From Eubacterium sp. MSJ-33 (GTDB lineage: Bacteria > Bacillota > Clostridia > Lachnospirales > Lachnospiraceae), in assembly GCF_022174665.1 (NCBI RefSeq), contig NZ_CP076562.1:1472501-1536500 (forward strand): a stretch of 64,000 nucleotides of DNA. The letters run 5' to 3'. Numbering within the stretch: the stretch's first letter is position 1; each line of letters begins with the position of its first letter. A program made the position numbers and the translations under genes. The notes under the pieces are model-generated. The model was not told where the DNA came from. It was given only the letters and a program-made list of their open reading frames with translations, and searched no databases. Positions 1 through 9,638 of the stretch are shown here, one piece after another.

Positions 1-284
1 ATCATATCCTCCGTTACCGGTATACCATATGGCGCAAGAGATGCATCTAACTGATTTTTCACCTGCTGCCTTGCTGAACTTTCAATCTGTGTTGCGATTG
101 ATTTCTGAATATTATCATCCAGTGATGTATATGAAATTAACCAATTTGCAATCAACGGCGCTAAAATGTAAGACAATACAACAGAGAGGATTGTAATCAG
201 CAATCTGAATACAGACCGCAGAAATCCTCTCCGAAACCCTATAAACATTCCCGTTAATATCGCAAGTACTACTATAAATGTCAT
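1..284 (-). CDS. CvpA-like membrane protein, C-terminus beyond window
   Basis: The reverse strand opens an ATG reading frame ending at base 284 that runs off the left edge (94 codons seen). It starts MTFIVVLAILTGMFIGFRRG and continues with a second hydrophobic stretch (about residues 24-45), then a polar amphipathic part. The layout of a short first membrane segment, an F-x-G-F-R-R-G turn and a second segment is typical of CvpA/YshB-type small membrane proteins, so the family call is by resemblance only. An AGG-containing site lies just upstream, and the gene begins 21 bp after the DUF5711 gene, so both are probably one operon read leftward. Confidence 0.55.
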   Translation of the reverse strand, partial: MTFIVVLAILTGMFIGFRRGFLRSVFRLLITILSVVLSYILAPLIANWLISYTSLDDNIQKSIATQIESSARQQVKNQLDASLAPYGIPVTEDM

Positions 285-305
285 TTTTCCTGACCTTATT
301 TTCTC

Positions 306-1619
306 TTATTCTGCATCTCCCGGTGTTGCTGTCGTCGGAAGATTTTCTGTTACGGTCTCCGCCTGCGTACCGTTTGAAGTTGTCTGAGACTCTCCTGTCG
401 GCAGTACATTTTTCAGTTTGATTACCTGTGTTTCGTTCTCGTATACAACTACATATTCCAGATGTTTTCCGCTTGGCACCACGCTTCGTATGCGATTTTT
501 CAATTTTCCATCAAACCTCACAGATCCATTTTTACGAAAGATTGCACAATCATTTCCACCTGTCACAATAATCTCATCTTTACCGGCAAATATGTTGTCA
601 TAATCAAAAGAGATTGATTTGGAAAACATCTCATTTCCGCGCAGATTATAGGCCTGGATCGTATAGAGGTTATCCATATCTGCATTTGTGTTTTTCTGAA
701 TCACACCAATATAATCTTCTCCATAAAACACACTTCGGATTTCCTGCTCGAATGCAATACGCTTTTTGAGCATTGGTTTTTCTTTCATGGTGTAAATCTC
801 AATCGTTTTTGTTCCAAATGCAACTACAGTATCATTATCAACAAACTGCACCTTTGAAAACACCTGATCTGAAAAATCATAGCTGCCAACCAGACGGTCC
901 GCATTACTATTCTGCCCCACCTCTCCAAAATTATAGGCTGCCAGAGCATTCTCCATAACCATATTCCCAACTCTCATATAGCTTGTAAATAACTTTTCTC
1001 CATTGTCAGAGATAGAAATATCAAGCGGATATCCATTCTTATCGATACTTGTCTGAATCTCATATACAATCTCACCTTTACGTGTATAAAGATTCACATA
1101 GTTTGTTTTCTCACTTTCAAGCACGACCGCAAACACACCTTGATCGCCGACATCAACATCACAGATTGGATACTGCATCGTCTGACTGCTGACTTCTCCT
1201 TCTGTGTTGAATACACAGACGGTGTTACCATTCATGTCTGCAACAACTGCATAATCCCCACTTGCAACAGCAACCGGAACCTTCATATTGATTCCTGTCG
1301 TCCAGACCGTCTCACCTTTTGCATTGATATAGGAAACTCCATCCGTCGTATATTTAAGCAGGTTGTCGCTGAACCGGATATAGCTCGCTGTATTTGAGTA
1401 ATCTGTCTGATTACTTTCTACGACCTTGTAACCTTTATACTCCCAGTGCGTACCTATCACATACACCACAGCTGCCGCCACCAGCAGAAACAAAATAATG
1501 ATTCTTGTAATCCGTTGTTTTTTTCGCTTCTTATTTACATATTCTGCGTTGCGCTCGCCCGCAATCTGCGAACCACCCACATCAATTATCTTTTCGTCTG
1601 TATTTTCTTTTTTTCTCAT
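306..1619 (-). CDS. DUF5711 family membrane-anchored protein
   Basis: A 437-residue protein with a basic cytoplasmic N-terminus, one membrane segment (about residues 38-57) and a large extracytoplasmic part made of repeated beta-strand blades with patterns such as DGVSYINAKGETVW and NTVCVFNTEGEV, as expected of a beta-propeller. The sequence matches what I know as DUF5711, a family of unknown function common in Lachnospiraceae. The C-terminus is Thr/Asn-rich low-complexity sequence. It lies between the MPN-like/LysM gene upstream and the CvpA-like gene downstream, all in one direction, which suggests an envelope-related operon. No enzymatic motif is visible. Confidence 0.7.
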   Translation of the reverse strand: MRKKENTDEKIIDVGGSQIAGERNAEYVNKKRKKQRITRIIILFLLVAAAVVYVIGTHWEYKGYKVVESNQTDYSNTASYIRFSDNLLKYTTDGVSYINAKGETVWTTGINMKVPVAVASGDYAVVADMNGNTVCVFNTEGEVSSQTMQYPICDVDVGDQGVFAVVLESEKTNYVNLYTRKGEIVYEIQTSIDKNGYPLDISISDNGEKLFTSYMRVGNMVMENALAAYNFGEVGQNSNADRLVGSYDFSDQVFSKVQFVDNDTVVAFGTKTIEIYTMKEKPMLKKRIAFEQEIRSVFYGEDYIGVIQKNTNADMDNLYTIQAYNLRGNEMFSKSISFDYDNIFAGKDEIIVTGGNDCAIFRKNGSVRFDGKLKNRIRSVVPSGKHLEYVVVYENETQVIKLKNVLPTGESQTTSNGTQAETVTENLPTTATPGDAE

Positions 1620-1683
1620 ATTGTTTCCTCATAGTCTATTCGGTTCAAAATACAACTACATAATTCAATAAAGTATATCACAT

Positions 1684-2898
1684 TTACTCCATATTGGGTA
1701 GGAGTATTTTCTGCCCGACAAAGATGTTATCATCAATTCCAATATCGTTTGCCTCTGCAATTTTTGAAGCCAGATCTGCATCGCCATACCGTGTAAATGC
1801 AATCGAGCTTAAAGAATCTCCATCCTGAATAATATAATACTGTTCCTGATCTGCCGCTACCGGCAGCGCACTTTCCGTTGTCACAGTTTCCGTTATTCCG
1901 GTGTTTTCTGTTGCATCCGGCACCACTTGCTCTGTAGGAGCGGATAGGATTGCCTCCGTTGTCGCCTGACCATTTGCTGCATCCATTCCGGTTGCTGATG
2001 GAATCTCGGTTGTCGCCATCGCCTCCACATAGTCAGAATCCACAGCTGTATCTGCTGTGACTTCAAGGCGATTGATAGATACCTCCATCTTTTTCATCTT
2101 GTCGTAATTACTTACAATTGTGATTCCCATCGCCAGGAGCGCGAGTACGACAAAAGAACTTGCAATATACACAAATCCGACTCCTGTATCTTTGTTTTCC
2201 GGCAGATCCTTGTTTTTGCGGCGAAATTGACGCACGATTTCTTCATCTTTTCTCTGGATCTCGGTCTGTTCCAAGGGAACATCTCCCTTTTGCTTCATAA
2301 TGTAGTTTTGCATTGCCTCGTTTTTCTCATAGTAAATATAGTACCCCTTCTGTTTCACAAGCTGTCCTTGTTCATACATATAAAATGCATCTTCTGATTC
2401 CAGCGAATCCGTAATAAACAGCACTTTATCTTTACCCGGGAAATTCTCTACATGCATTTTCTCGATTTTGTCGTTGACAGCAGTCGAAAATCCCATCCGG
2501 GACAAAAACCATCCCATCACCGACAACCCCGGGAAGAATTGTTTCACCTGGTCATAAATAGTTGTCCACGCTTCTTGCGTAAACTCGCTTTCATCCATAT
2601 CAAATTCAATATTTTGCGCATCAACCGCACCACTGATAAATATGACATCCCCCATATCCGATTTCTTGCTTTCTCCAAGCAAGATTGCGCCACGCGCCTG
2701 TGTACTTCCCGGTCTGGCAATATAATTCAGATATGTAACCACATAATCTTCCATGTAGATCCGCTTATGTCCATCCGGATTTCCAATCTGACGTATGTTT
2801 TTCGGCAGGCGCAGGTTTACGCTTACCTCGTGTTCATTTTTTTCGCTTGTTCCCTGCTTTTCTTTGTCCTTGTCTTTATCATAGATAATCTCAATCAT
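1684..2898 (-). CDS. Membrane protein with MPN-like N-domain and C-terminal LysM
   Basis: A 404-residue protein. Residues about 46-200 resemble a JAB/MPN fold: a central GWFLSRMGFS where active members have GW-x-H-S-H-P-G, followed by a strand ending VLFITDSL. The metal-binding histidines and the serine-aspartate pair are absent, so it would be a non-catalytic MPN domain. One membrane segment follows (about 241-262), then a Thr/Ala/Glu-rich linker and a LysM module (about 353-402, starting YYIIQDGDSLSSIAFTRYGD and ending GQKILLPN). By topology the MPN-like part is cytoplasmic and LysM touches peptidoglycan. The fold assignment is inference from pattern; the LysM and membrane segment are clear. 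Confidence 0.6.
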   Translation of the reverse strand: MIEIIYDKDKDKEKQGTSEKNEHEVSVNLRLPKNIRQIGNPDGHKRIYMEDYVVTYLNYIARPGSTQARGAILLGESKKSDMGDVIFISGAVDAQNIEFDMDESEFTQEAWTTIYDQVKQFFPGLSVMGWFLSRMGFSTAVNDKIEKMHVENFPGKDKVLFITDSLESEDAFYMYEQGQLVKQKGYYIYYEKNEAMQNYIMKQKGDVPLEQTEIQRKDEEIVRQFRRKNKDLPENKDTGVGFVYIASSFVVLALLAMGITIVSNYDKMKKMEVSINRLEVTADTAVDSDYVEAMATTEIPSATGMDAANGQATTEAILSAPTEQVVPDATENTGITETVTTESALPVAADQEQYYIIQDGDSLSSIAFTRYGDADLASKIAEANDIGIDDNIFVGQKILLPNME

Positions 2899-3106
2899 GC
2901 TATGCTACGCCTCCATAATTTGTTTTATAGAATATAGCATCAGATACAAATGATGTGTTTCGAAACCTGTCGCCTGTTTCCCGCTTTCCACCGCAACTTA
3001 TTTCAACAACGTGTATTCTGCGACAGAAAAGGAAACAGATTGCAGCTTTGTTTATTTTTCTAACAACATGTTAATACTTTGTGCATAAAGTATAAAAGGA
3101 GCAAAT

Positions 3107-3688
3107 GTGTCTGAGGTGTCTATGAAGGAAATAGCAGAACGAAAAACCGGGATTCAGTATTTTGATGTTACACAAGGGCATACCCATATTGAGCTCGGAA
3201 AATGTATTCTGGAATATCTGCAGGATGTAGAAATCGAACAATATACCCCTATCATTCTATGTATCGGAACCGACCGTGCCACAGGCGACTGTCTCGGTCC
3301 ACTTGTCGGGGAACAGCTTTTAAATTATAGTGAAACCTTCCATGTTATGGGATGTCTGTCCGCCCCCGTCCATGCCTTGAATATCTGTGACGCCCTACAT
3401 GATATCAAAAACAATTATGAAAATCCATTTGTAATTGCGGTAGATGCTTCGCTTGGAAGCAGTTCGCATGTCGGTCTGGTCACGGTCAATGATGGTCCGA
3501 TTCTGCCCGGCAAAGGCGTAAAAAAGAAATTGCCGGCAATCGGAGACCTCTCCATTACCGGCATTGTTAACGTATCCGGCGGACATCCGGGACTCCTGCA
3601 GTCCACCCGTCTGTACACCGTTATGCAGCTCGCTGACTGCATTGCTCACGCACTCAAATATTCAATTCATCATCTGGATGCCTTCTGA
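3107..3688 (+). CDS. yyaC: Spore protease YyaC
   Basis: A 193-residue protein of the YyaC family of putative sporulation proteases related to the germination protease fold. Visible hallmarks are GTDRATGDCLGP (about residues 54-65), the strand FVIAVDASLG (about 108-117) and GIVNVSGGHPGLLQSTRL near the C-terminus. The start is a GTG: AAAGGAGC sits five bases upstream, while the ATG one base out of frame hits a stop after six codons. In Bacillus subtilis yyaC is under forespore control; here I cannot define the promoter. Its end overlaps the convergent coiled-coil gene by 19 bp. Together with cotJABC it marks the host as a spore former. Confidence 0.85.
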   Translation: MSEVSMKEIAERKTGIQYFDVTQGHTHIELGKCILEYLQDVEIEQYTPIILCIGTDRATGDCLGPLVGEQLLNYSETFHVMGCLSAPVHALNICDALHDIKNNYENPFVIAVDASLGSSSHVGLVTVNDGPILPGKGVKKKLPAIGDLSITGIVNVSGGHPGLLQSTRLYTVMQLADCIAHALKYSIHHLDAF

Positions 3689-4797
3689 CTTTTGTAGACA
3701 GAGATTGCTTCCGAAACCGTATCTGCCTGCCCCTCCTGCATAATTGCAATCAGTTCCTCCAGTTTGTCCTGCCTGCACAGATCCTCGCCAAGAATGGCTG
3801 CATATTTATTCGCAATCAAAAGAGTCTGATCCGAAAAGCGTTTTTCCTCAGCCGCAACTTCATTTTCAAGACTTGTTTTTTCTTCCTTCATCGCTTCTAA
3901 CGCCGGAAGTCTGCGGTTATTGATCTCCTCTGTGATCATAACGGTTGTCTCTTCCTCAAATGCCCGAAGCGCCTCCTGCTTTTCCTTGCCAATGGCATCC
4001 GCTTCCGCATCCAGGTTATCCATCTTTTCGTCATATGCATCCAGATTATACTGGCTGTCATCATGATCTTTGTTGATAGAATGACGAATTGCGTTCGCCT
4101 GCTTCTTATTCGCAATCATCTTGTCCCGGATACTGCGTGCCTGTGTCAATGCATCCATGTGTTTCAACTTCGTCTTACTGTAAATCGCAAAATAAATCAA
4201 TAATAACACTATCAGCGTTCCTGCCGCAATCAGCGCACACCAAAACGCAATATTAATATCTTTCTTTGTATCAAGTACAAGTTTTTTTATAAGAAATGTC
4301 ACAAGTCCCGGAATACCGCCAAAACCGATTATAAATACCAGAAGTTTCAATCCAAACTCCCGTACGTTCCGCGCATAAAACAATGCAAAGTATAATTTCT
4401 TACCGCAGAAAGATGGAAGCTTATATTTCCGCAACAACGTCTGCATCTCAACCTTCAAATCCTTATCACTTTCGCGTAAGCTCTTTGTCTCTTCATGATA
4501 ACGTTTGTCCATGCGCTCTTCTTTTTTCTTATCACGCTTATTTGCCACCTTCTTTTTACGCGCACGATTATCATCAAGTCTGTCATCGTAGGTTGCCTGA
4601 ATCTCCTGCCGGCGTTTCTTGATCGTGGTTGCAATTTCATCTGAAATCGACTTTTCTTCCGATGCAATACTCCGCGACAATTTCTTCTGCTGCTGTTTCA
4701 TCCTGTCGATATTTGCCGCATATTCATCCCGTTTTATCACTTCGTCACGCGCCGCAACGATATAATCCTGTTTTTCGTCAAATTTATTTTCTGCCAT
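3670..4797 (-). CDS. Coiled-coil membrane protein of unknown function
   Basis: A 375-residue protein I do not recognise. Residues 1-130 are highly charged and predicted helical (runs of K, R, E and D, e.g. KKRRQEIQATYDDRLDDN), followed by two hydrophobic segments at about 150-170 and 182-208 separated by a short charged loop, then a second long charged helical part (about 215-330) and a C-terminal tail. Both coiled-coil arms would be on the same, probably cytoplasmic, side. This layout resembles membrane-tethered scaffolds, but no enzymatic motif is seen. The start has AGGAGG upstream. It ends convergently with yyaC and is followed by the HD-GYP-like gene upstream in the same direction. Confidence 0.6.
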   Translation of the reverse strand: MAENKFDEKQDYIVAARDEVIKRDEYAANIDRMKQQQKKLSRSIASEEKSISDEIATTIKKRRQEIQATYDDRLDDNRARKKKVANKRDKKKEERMDKRYHEETKSLRESDKDLKVEMQTLLRKYKLPSFCGKKLYFALFYARNVREFGLKLLVFIIGFGGIPGLVTFLIKKLVLDTKKDINIAFWCALIAAGTLIVLLLIYFAIYSKTKLKHMDALTQARSIRDKMIANKKQANAIRHSINKDHDDSQYNLDAYDEKMDNLDAEADAIGKEKQEALRAFEEETTVMITEEINNRRLPALEAMKEEKTSLENEVAAEEKRFSDQTLLIANKYAAILGEDLCRQDKLEELIAIMQEGQADTVSEAISVYKSQKASR

Positions 4798-4865
4798 CCT
4801 GCATACCTCCTCGTTTGGATTCGGATATTTTCTCTAAAAATGGAACAAGCGATAATTGCATCCAA

Positions 4866-5960
4866 TCATCGCTTATTCATGTACTCTTCCAATCGTTCCC
4901 GGTCAACCTTGATACGATTATCCATAGTCTTCATTATATCAACGATCTGGTAACGCCGATATACACCATTATTACTCAAATCATAAATTTTATTCGTTGA
5001 GAATCCCAAGACAACCGGACGCAGAATATTCTGCGGATTCTCTGATATGACAAGCCCTTTCTCACGATTCGTAAGCTCGATACATACGCCCGGTGTCAGA
5101 ATGTTGATACTCTTAATCAATGCTCCAACAATCTCCTCATCGAACTCGTCTTTATTCAATAACAGATATTTGATCGCTGCAATCTCTGATATGGCTTCCT
5201 CACTAATCTTCATACAGGTCATCGTATCAAACAGATTCGCAACTTTCAAAATCTTCGTACTCTTTAAAATCTTACCCTGTTCCAGATTGCTGTTTCCATA
5301 TTCCATCCGGTGAATCTGGGCTACGATTCTGCGAACGCCACTATCGATTCCAATCTCCGGTCTGAGCAATCCCAATCCATCGTTCTGAATCTTCTTGACA
5401 ATGATCAGGTCATTCGTATCGTAATCATCGTACTTCTCTCGCACTTTGTTTGGCAGCAACAGCTTTCCGATATCATGCAGCAATGCCGCCAATACCAGTT
5501 CTTCCTGCTCCGTTGGTGTATAATACACCTGTGCCGAGATTAACGCGCACAAAATCGCTGTATTTATCACATGCTTGTATACATAATCCGTGGTTGAACG
5601 CAGATTCTGTGTGAACGTGATTTTATGATCCAGACGTCCATAGTTTGTAATGATTGCATTCGCCAAGCGTTTCAGGTTGATTGGTTCTCTGCCGGCAATA
5701 ATGTTATCCAGTTCTTCCCGAATGCTAAACACCGCCATCGTCTGGAAACGCTCAAAATCGAGATCCTCCTCTGACATCGGTGGCACCGGTTCCGCCGGCT
5801 CCAGAATATATAATCCGAGCAGGCCAAAATTCTTTACACTTTCGATACCCTGAAGTGTCAGTCTTGTATTACGCTCATACAGCAAAACACCAGTCTTGTT
5901 GTAGATTGGTTTTGCCAGTCGCATACCATATTTCAAGTCTTCCGACTTCACAAATATCAT
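4866..5960 (-). CDS. Degenerate HD-GYP domain protein
   Basis: A 364-residue protein with an N-terminal part resembling the DUF3391-like region before HD-GYP domains (about 1-60) and an HD domain with LLHDIGKLLLP (HD at about 162-163). The usual HD-GYP follow-up H-H-E and G-Y-P motifs are not intact: the expected position reads IVAQIHRMEYGNSN. It may therefore bind rather than hydrolyse cyclic di-GMP, or be inactive. I place the start at the ATG ending at 5960, because AGGAGGAGT lies directly before it, whereas the ATG ten codons earlier has no ribosome binding site. A diguanylate cyclase gene is present at 58-59 kb in the same window. Confidence 0.7.
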   Translation of the reverse strand: MIFVKSEDLKYGMRLAKPIYNKTGVLLYERNTRLTLQGIESVKNFGLLGLYILEPAEPVPPMSEEDLDFERFQTMAVFSIREELDNIIAGREPINLKRLANAIITNYGRLDHKITFTQNLRSTTDYVYKHVINTAILCALISAQVYYTPTEQEELVLAALLHDIGKLLLPNKVREKYDDYDTNDLIIVKKIQNDGLGLLRPEIGIDSGVRRIVAQIHRMEYGNSNLEQGKILKSTKILKVANLFDTMTCMKISEEAISEIAAIKYLLLNKDEFDEEIVGALIKSINILTPGVCIELTNREKGLVISENPQNILRPVVLGFSTNKIYDLSNNGVYRRYQIVDIMKTMDNRIKVDRERLEEYMNKR

Positions 5961-6101
5961 GGTGTTACTCCTCCTGCTCGTTTTTTGCACATTTATCCAC
6001 GCATGTTGTCAACTGTATTATCGACACAACATTTAGATTATTTTAGCACAAACTGTCAGATAAAACAAGAAGAAACAACATGGTATATTTTATTCAAATG
6101 T

Positions 6102-7772
6102 CTATTTGTTCATATGGTTTGAACGGTTCAATGCACTGATTAAAGCATAGGCAGAGGCATCAATAATGTCGGACTTGATACCCGCGCCCCAGACAATACC
6201 TTTCACGCCTTCCACTTCCAGTCCAACATATGCACATGCCTGCGAATCCGAGCCGACCTGCAATGCATGTTCTTCATATGTAACAAGCGAGAACTTGATA
6301 TCGAAATGCTTCATGATCGCATTGCTGATCGCATCGAGACGTCCATTTCCCTGTCCATGATATACCTTCTTCTCGCCATTTACCAGAATTGTAAGTTCTA
6401 CCTGAATACCGTCGATCTGCTTGAAATGATATTCCACAAGCTTAACTGTATCATCACGGTTTACATATTCGTTCTGGAAGATATCCAATACTTCCTTTGG
6501 AGAAAGTTCCTTATGCTGATGGTCAGATACACCCTTAACTGTATATCCAAGATCCTCACGCATCTTCGGTGGCAAGTTGAATCCATACTTCTGCTCGAGT
6601 AAGAATCCGATGCCGCCCTTTCCGGACTGACTGTTGATACGGATGACATCTCCATCGTATTTTCTTCCGACATCCTCTGGATTTAATGGCAGATACGGAA
6701 CAGTCCACATACCATCCGGATCATTCTCACGATACTTCATGCCCTTGGCAATCGCATCCTGATGGGAACCGGAGAACGCTGCAAATACCAACTGTCCTGT
6801 GTATGGAGAACGCTCGTATACATGCATTCTTGTCAGTCTCTCATAAACCTCTGTCAAACGTGGAATATCAGACAGATCCAGCTTCGGATCGACGCCATGT
6901 GTAAACATATTCATAGCAAGTGTAATAATATCAACGTTACCAGTACGCTCACCATTTCCAAACAGTGTACCCTCGATACGGTCTGCACCTGCCAGTATAC
7001 CAAGTTCTGCATCCGCAACACCACAACCACGATCATTATGCGGATGAAGGGAAAGTACGACATTTTCACGGTCATGCAGATTCTTGCTCATATACTCAAT
7101 CTGACTTGCATAAACATGCGGCAATGACATCTCAACGGTTGCAGGAAGATTGATGATAACCTTACGCTCCGGTGTCGGCTTCCAGATATCGATGACGGCA
7201 TTACATACTTCCAACGCATAGTCAATTTCAGTTCCGGTAAAGCTTTCCGGCGAATATTCAAACTGATGGTTTACACCATATTGGTCTGCCATATCATTCA
7301 ACAGCTTTGCACCGTCGGTTGCGATCTTCAGAATCTCTTCCTTAGACTTCTTGAACACCTGTGTTCTCTGTGCATAGGATGTAGAATTATACAGATGCAC
7401 AACCACATTCTTTGCACCCTGAATTGCCTCAAATGTTTTCTTGATAATGTGCTCTCTCGCCTGTGTCAGAACCTGGATTGTCACATCATCCGGAATCAGA
7501 TTTTCCTCAATCAATGTCCGGCAGAACTTGTATTCTGTCTCAGATGCTGCCGGGAAACCTACTTCGATTTCCTTGAAGCCCACTCGCACCAATTCTTTGA
7601 AAAATTCAAGCTTTTCTTCCAGACTCATCGGAATGATCAGTGCCTGATTGCCGTCACGCAGATCCACACTGCACCATGCCGGCGCCTTATCAATATACTC
7701 CTTGTTTACCCAGTCTGTACTCTGTACCGGTGGCATATAATAGCCACGCTTGTAATGCTCAAAATTCTTCAT
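6102..7772 (-). CDS. leuA: 2-isopropylmalate synthase
   Basis: Catalyses condensation of acetyl-CoA with 2-ketoisovalerate, the committed step of leucine biosynthesis. The 556-residue product shows the DRE-TIM entry motif DLRDGNQAL (about residue 40), the metal-binding HPHNDRGCG, the GNGERTGNVD signature and a C-terminal LeuA dimer/regulatory domain (about 430-550). The length and the N-terminal lead MKNFEHYKRGYYMPPVQSTD fit the LeuA type 2 subfamily. The start ending at 7772 has GGAGG seven bases upstream; an ATG six codons earlier lies inside the ribosome binding region and is rejected. A leucine T-box lies directly upstream, so transcription should rise when uncharged tRNA-Leu accumulates. 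Confidence 0.95.
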   Translation of the reverse strand: MKNFEHYKRGYYMPPVQSTDWVNKEYIDKAPAWCSVDLRDGNQALIIPMSLEEKLEFFKELVRVGFKEIEVGFPAASETEYKFCRTLIEENLIPDDVTIQVLTQAREHIIKKTFEAIQGAKNVVVHLYNSTSYAQRTQVFKKSKEEILKIATDGAKLLNDMADQYGVNHQFEYSPESFTGTEIDYALEVCNAVIDIWKPTPERKVIINLPATVEMSLPHVYASQIEYMSKNLHDRENVVLSLHPHNDRGCGVADAELGILAGADRIEGTLFGNGERTGNVDIITLAMNMFTHGVDPKLDLSDIPRLTEVYERLTRMHVYERSPYTGQLVFAAFSGSHQDAIAKGMKYRENDPDGMWTVPYLPLNPEDVGRKYDGDVIRINSQSGKGGIGFLLEQKYGFNLPPKMREDLGYTVKGVSDHQHKELSPKEVLDIFQNEYVNRDDTVKLVEYHFKQIDGIQVELTILVNGEKKVYHGQGNGRLDAISNAIMKHFDIKFSLVTYEEHALQVGSDSQACAYVGLEVEGVKGIVWGAGIKSDIIDASAYALISALNRSNHMNK

Positions 7773-7784
7773 ATTTCTACCTCC

Positions 7785-8099
7785 ATACATAAAAAAATAA
7801 ACCTGTGCCTCTAATAACTACTTAGAGACGCAAGTTTCATCATTCCAACCTCTTACGCGGTACCACTCTAATTCATACATATCGTATGCTCTCACAGATA
7901 CAAAGATGCATGCATCCTATATCTTCCCGCTGTAACGGTCAGGCTCCGTCCGGATCTACTTATGTCAAACCGCTTCGTCTCACATCTGTTCAATCGGCTG
8001 CTCCAAGGCGAGTTCAAAATCTTCGGATTATCGTTTCACACCAGCCAACGACTCTCTGAAATCCTTTGGATTCCTACTATTCCTCTTCTCTGCATTTAC
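7785..8099 (-). promoter_or_regulatory. Leucine T-box riboswitch of leuA
   Basis: Reading leftward, the leader contains the T-box sequence AGAGTGGTACCGCG (7856-7869), a stem I with the GAGAGTCGTTGGCTGGTGTGA portion and a specifier region GAACTCGCC in which CTC (8010-8012) is the likely specifier, a leucine codon. At its end the arms GTCTCTAA and TTAGAGGC form a terminator hairpin followed by TTTATTTTTTT just before the leuA ribosome binding site. Uncharged tRNA-Leu pairing to the specifier and T-box bulge would favour the antiterminator and allow leuA transcription. The CTC specifier and the downstream leuA agree with each other. Confidence 0.93.
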
Positions 8100-8105
8100 A
8101 GATTT

Positions 8106-8134
8106 ACATTATCACAGATTCTTTTTGCGGTCAA
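8106..8134 (-). promoter_or_regulatory. Promoter of the leuA T-box transcript
   Basis: TTGACC (8129-8134) and TAATGT (8106-8111) are separated by 17 bp on the reverse strand, with TG two bases upstream of an overlapping GATAAT. Transcription would begin near 8099, just before T-box stem I. Confidence 0.6.
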
Positions 8135-8305
8135 CCACATTTTTCAAATAATCGAAAAAGATTTACATCTGCAAAACATTTCCTATTTTATAGAGAAAAT
8201 CCATGTGGTATTCTCCTGACAGTTGTGATAATCTAGTACTATATAGAAAATAACGAATTGATATCTGCCAGCCGCGCGCCGGCAGTGCTTGCAAAGGAGA
8301 GTATT

Positions 8306-8980
8306 ATGCCACCAATTCGAAATGACTGGGCTGCGGTTTTGGCACCGGAATATAATAAGCCCTATTATCGAAAGCTGTTTGATTTTATCGGGAAGGAATA
8401 CAGCACCCACACGATCTATCCACCCGGAGATGACATCTTCAATGCGTTTCATCTGACACCGTTAAAGGATGTGAAATGTGTCATCATCGGGCAGGACCCT
8501 TATCATGGTCCCGGACAGGCGCACGGACTTTCGTTCTCCGTAAAACCGGGTGTGGATATCCCACCGTCTTTGGCCAATATCTATAAGGAATTGCATGATG
8601 ATGTAGGCTGCTATATTCCAAACAACGGATACCTTGTCAAATGGGCCAAGCAGGGAGTTCTTCTGCTCAACGCAGTTTTAACCGTGCGGGCACATCAGGC
8701 TGCTTCCCATCAGGGCATGGGCTGGGAAGAATTCACAGACGCAGCAATCCGTGCCGTCAACAAGCAGAACCAGCCAATCGTATTTTTGTTATGGGGAAGC
8801 TTCGCACAGAAAAAAGCAGCCATGTTGGATAACCCAAATCATTTGATCCTGAAAGCACCACACCCATCGCCGCTCTCCGCCTACCGAGGATTCTTCGGCT
8901 GTAAACACTTCAGTCAGGCGAATGAATTTTTGCAGAAGCACGGCGTAGCTCCAATCGACTGGCAGATTGAGAATATTTAG
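8306..8980 (+). CDS. ung: Uracil-DNA glycosylase
   Basis: Removes uracil from DNA in base excision repair. The 224-residue product has the family 1 motifs: [13 protein letters not shown] with the catalytic aspartate (about residue 65), LLLNAVLTV, and [13 protein letters not shown] with the leucine-loop that pushes into the minor groove. The start at 8306 is chosen because AAAGGAG lies six bases upstream; the frame is open 16 codons further back but without a ribosome binding site. A histidine phosphatase gene follows 16 bp downstream, probably in the same transcript. Confidence 0.96.
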   Translation: MPPIRNDWAAVLAPEYNKPYYRKLFDFIGKEYSTHTIYPPGDDIFNAFHLTPLKDVKCVIIGQDPYHGPGQAHGLSFSVKPGVDIPPSLANIYKELHDDVGCYIPNNGYLVKWAKQGVLLLNAVLTVRAHQAASHQGMGWEEFTDAAIRAVNKQNQPIVFLLWGSFAQKKAAMLDNPNHLILKAPHPSPLSAYRGFFGCKHFSQANEFLQKHGVAPIDWQIENI

Positions 8981-8996
8981 GAATTGGAGATAAAAT

Positions 8997-9638
8997 ATGG
9001 AAATATATATTGTACGCCATGGAGAAACCCTGTGGAACCGTGAGAAACGTCTACAAGGGCGCGAGGATATCGAATTAAGTGAAAAAGGACGCGAAGTTGC
9101 ACGGCTGACGGGTACAGCATTAATGGATACACGGATTGACAAGATTTTTTCCAGTCCATTAAAGCGCGCCTATAAAACAGCCTGCCTGATTCGGAACGGA
9201 CGCAATATCGAGATTGAAACGGATGACCGGTTACGTGAATTATCATTCGGACATTTTGAAGGTCAGAATTTCTCAGAACTGATCAAAGATGAAACTCTTA
9301 CATTCCGCTACTTCTTCAAGCAGCCGGAATTGTATGTACCTGCAGACGACGCAGAGACGCTTCCGCATCTGATTGCACGCGCCGGAGATTTTATGCAGGA
9401 CAAGATTGAACCGCTCGCCACTTCCTGCGAACGTGTGATGATTGTTGCACATGGTGCACTCAACAAAGGAATTATGTCTTATATCAAAAAACATGAGATC
9501 AAGGATTTCTGGTCGGGCGGATTGCAGCAAAACTGTAACGTGATGATTGTGGATTATACCGGCGGGAAATATCGAATCATAGATGAGACAAAGTTATTTT
9601 ATACACTGCAGGAGAATACAAAAAGGGACTGTCGCTAA
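8997..9638 (+). CDS. Histidine phosphatase family protein
   Basis: A 213-residue member of the phosphoglycerate mutase-like phosphatases. The phosphohistidine motif is IYIVRHGETLWN (histidine about residue 8), with FSSPLKRAYKTA and the second catalytic histidine in MIVAHGALNKG. Substrate cannot be assigned; such proteins include broad-specificity phosphatases and alpha-ribazole phosphatases, but no cobalamin genes are nearby. GGAG is seven bases from the start. It lies 16 bp after ung, and its stop codon is inside the terminator hairpin. Confidence 0.85.
   Translation: MEIYIVRHGETLWNREKRLQGREDIELSEKGREVARLTGTALMDTRIDKIFSSPLKRAYKTACLIRNGRNIEIETDDRLRELSFGHFEGQNFSELIKDETLTFRYFFKQPELYVPADDAETLPHLIARAGDFMQDKIEPLATSCERVMIVAHGALNKGIMSYIKKHEIKDFWSGGLQQNCNVMIVDYTGGKYRIIDETKLFYTLQENTKRDCR

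Noticed and set aside
3060..3106. Forespore-type promoter in front of yyaC
   Set aside because: The sequence before the GTG start is AT-rich, but I could not match both boxes of a sigma-F or sigma-G promoter with correct spacing.
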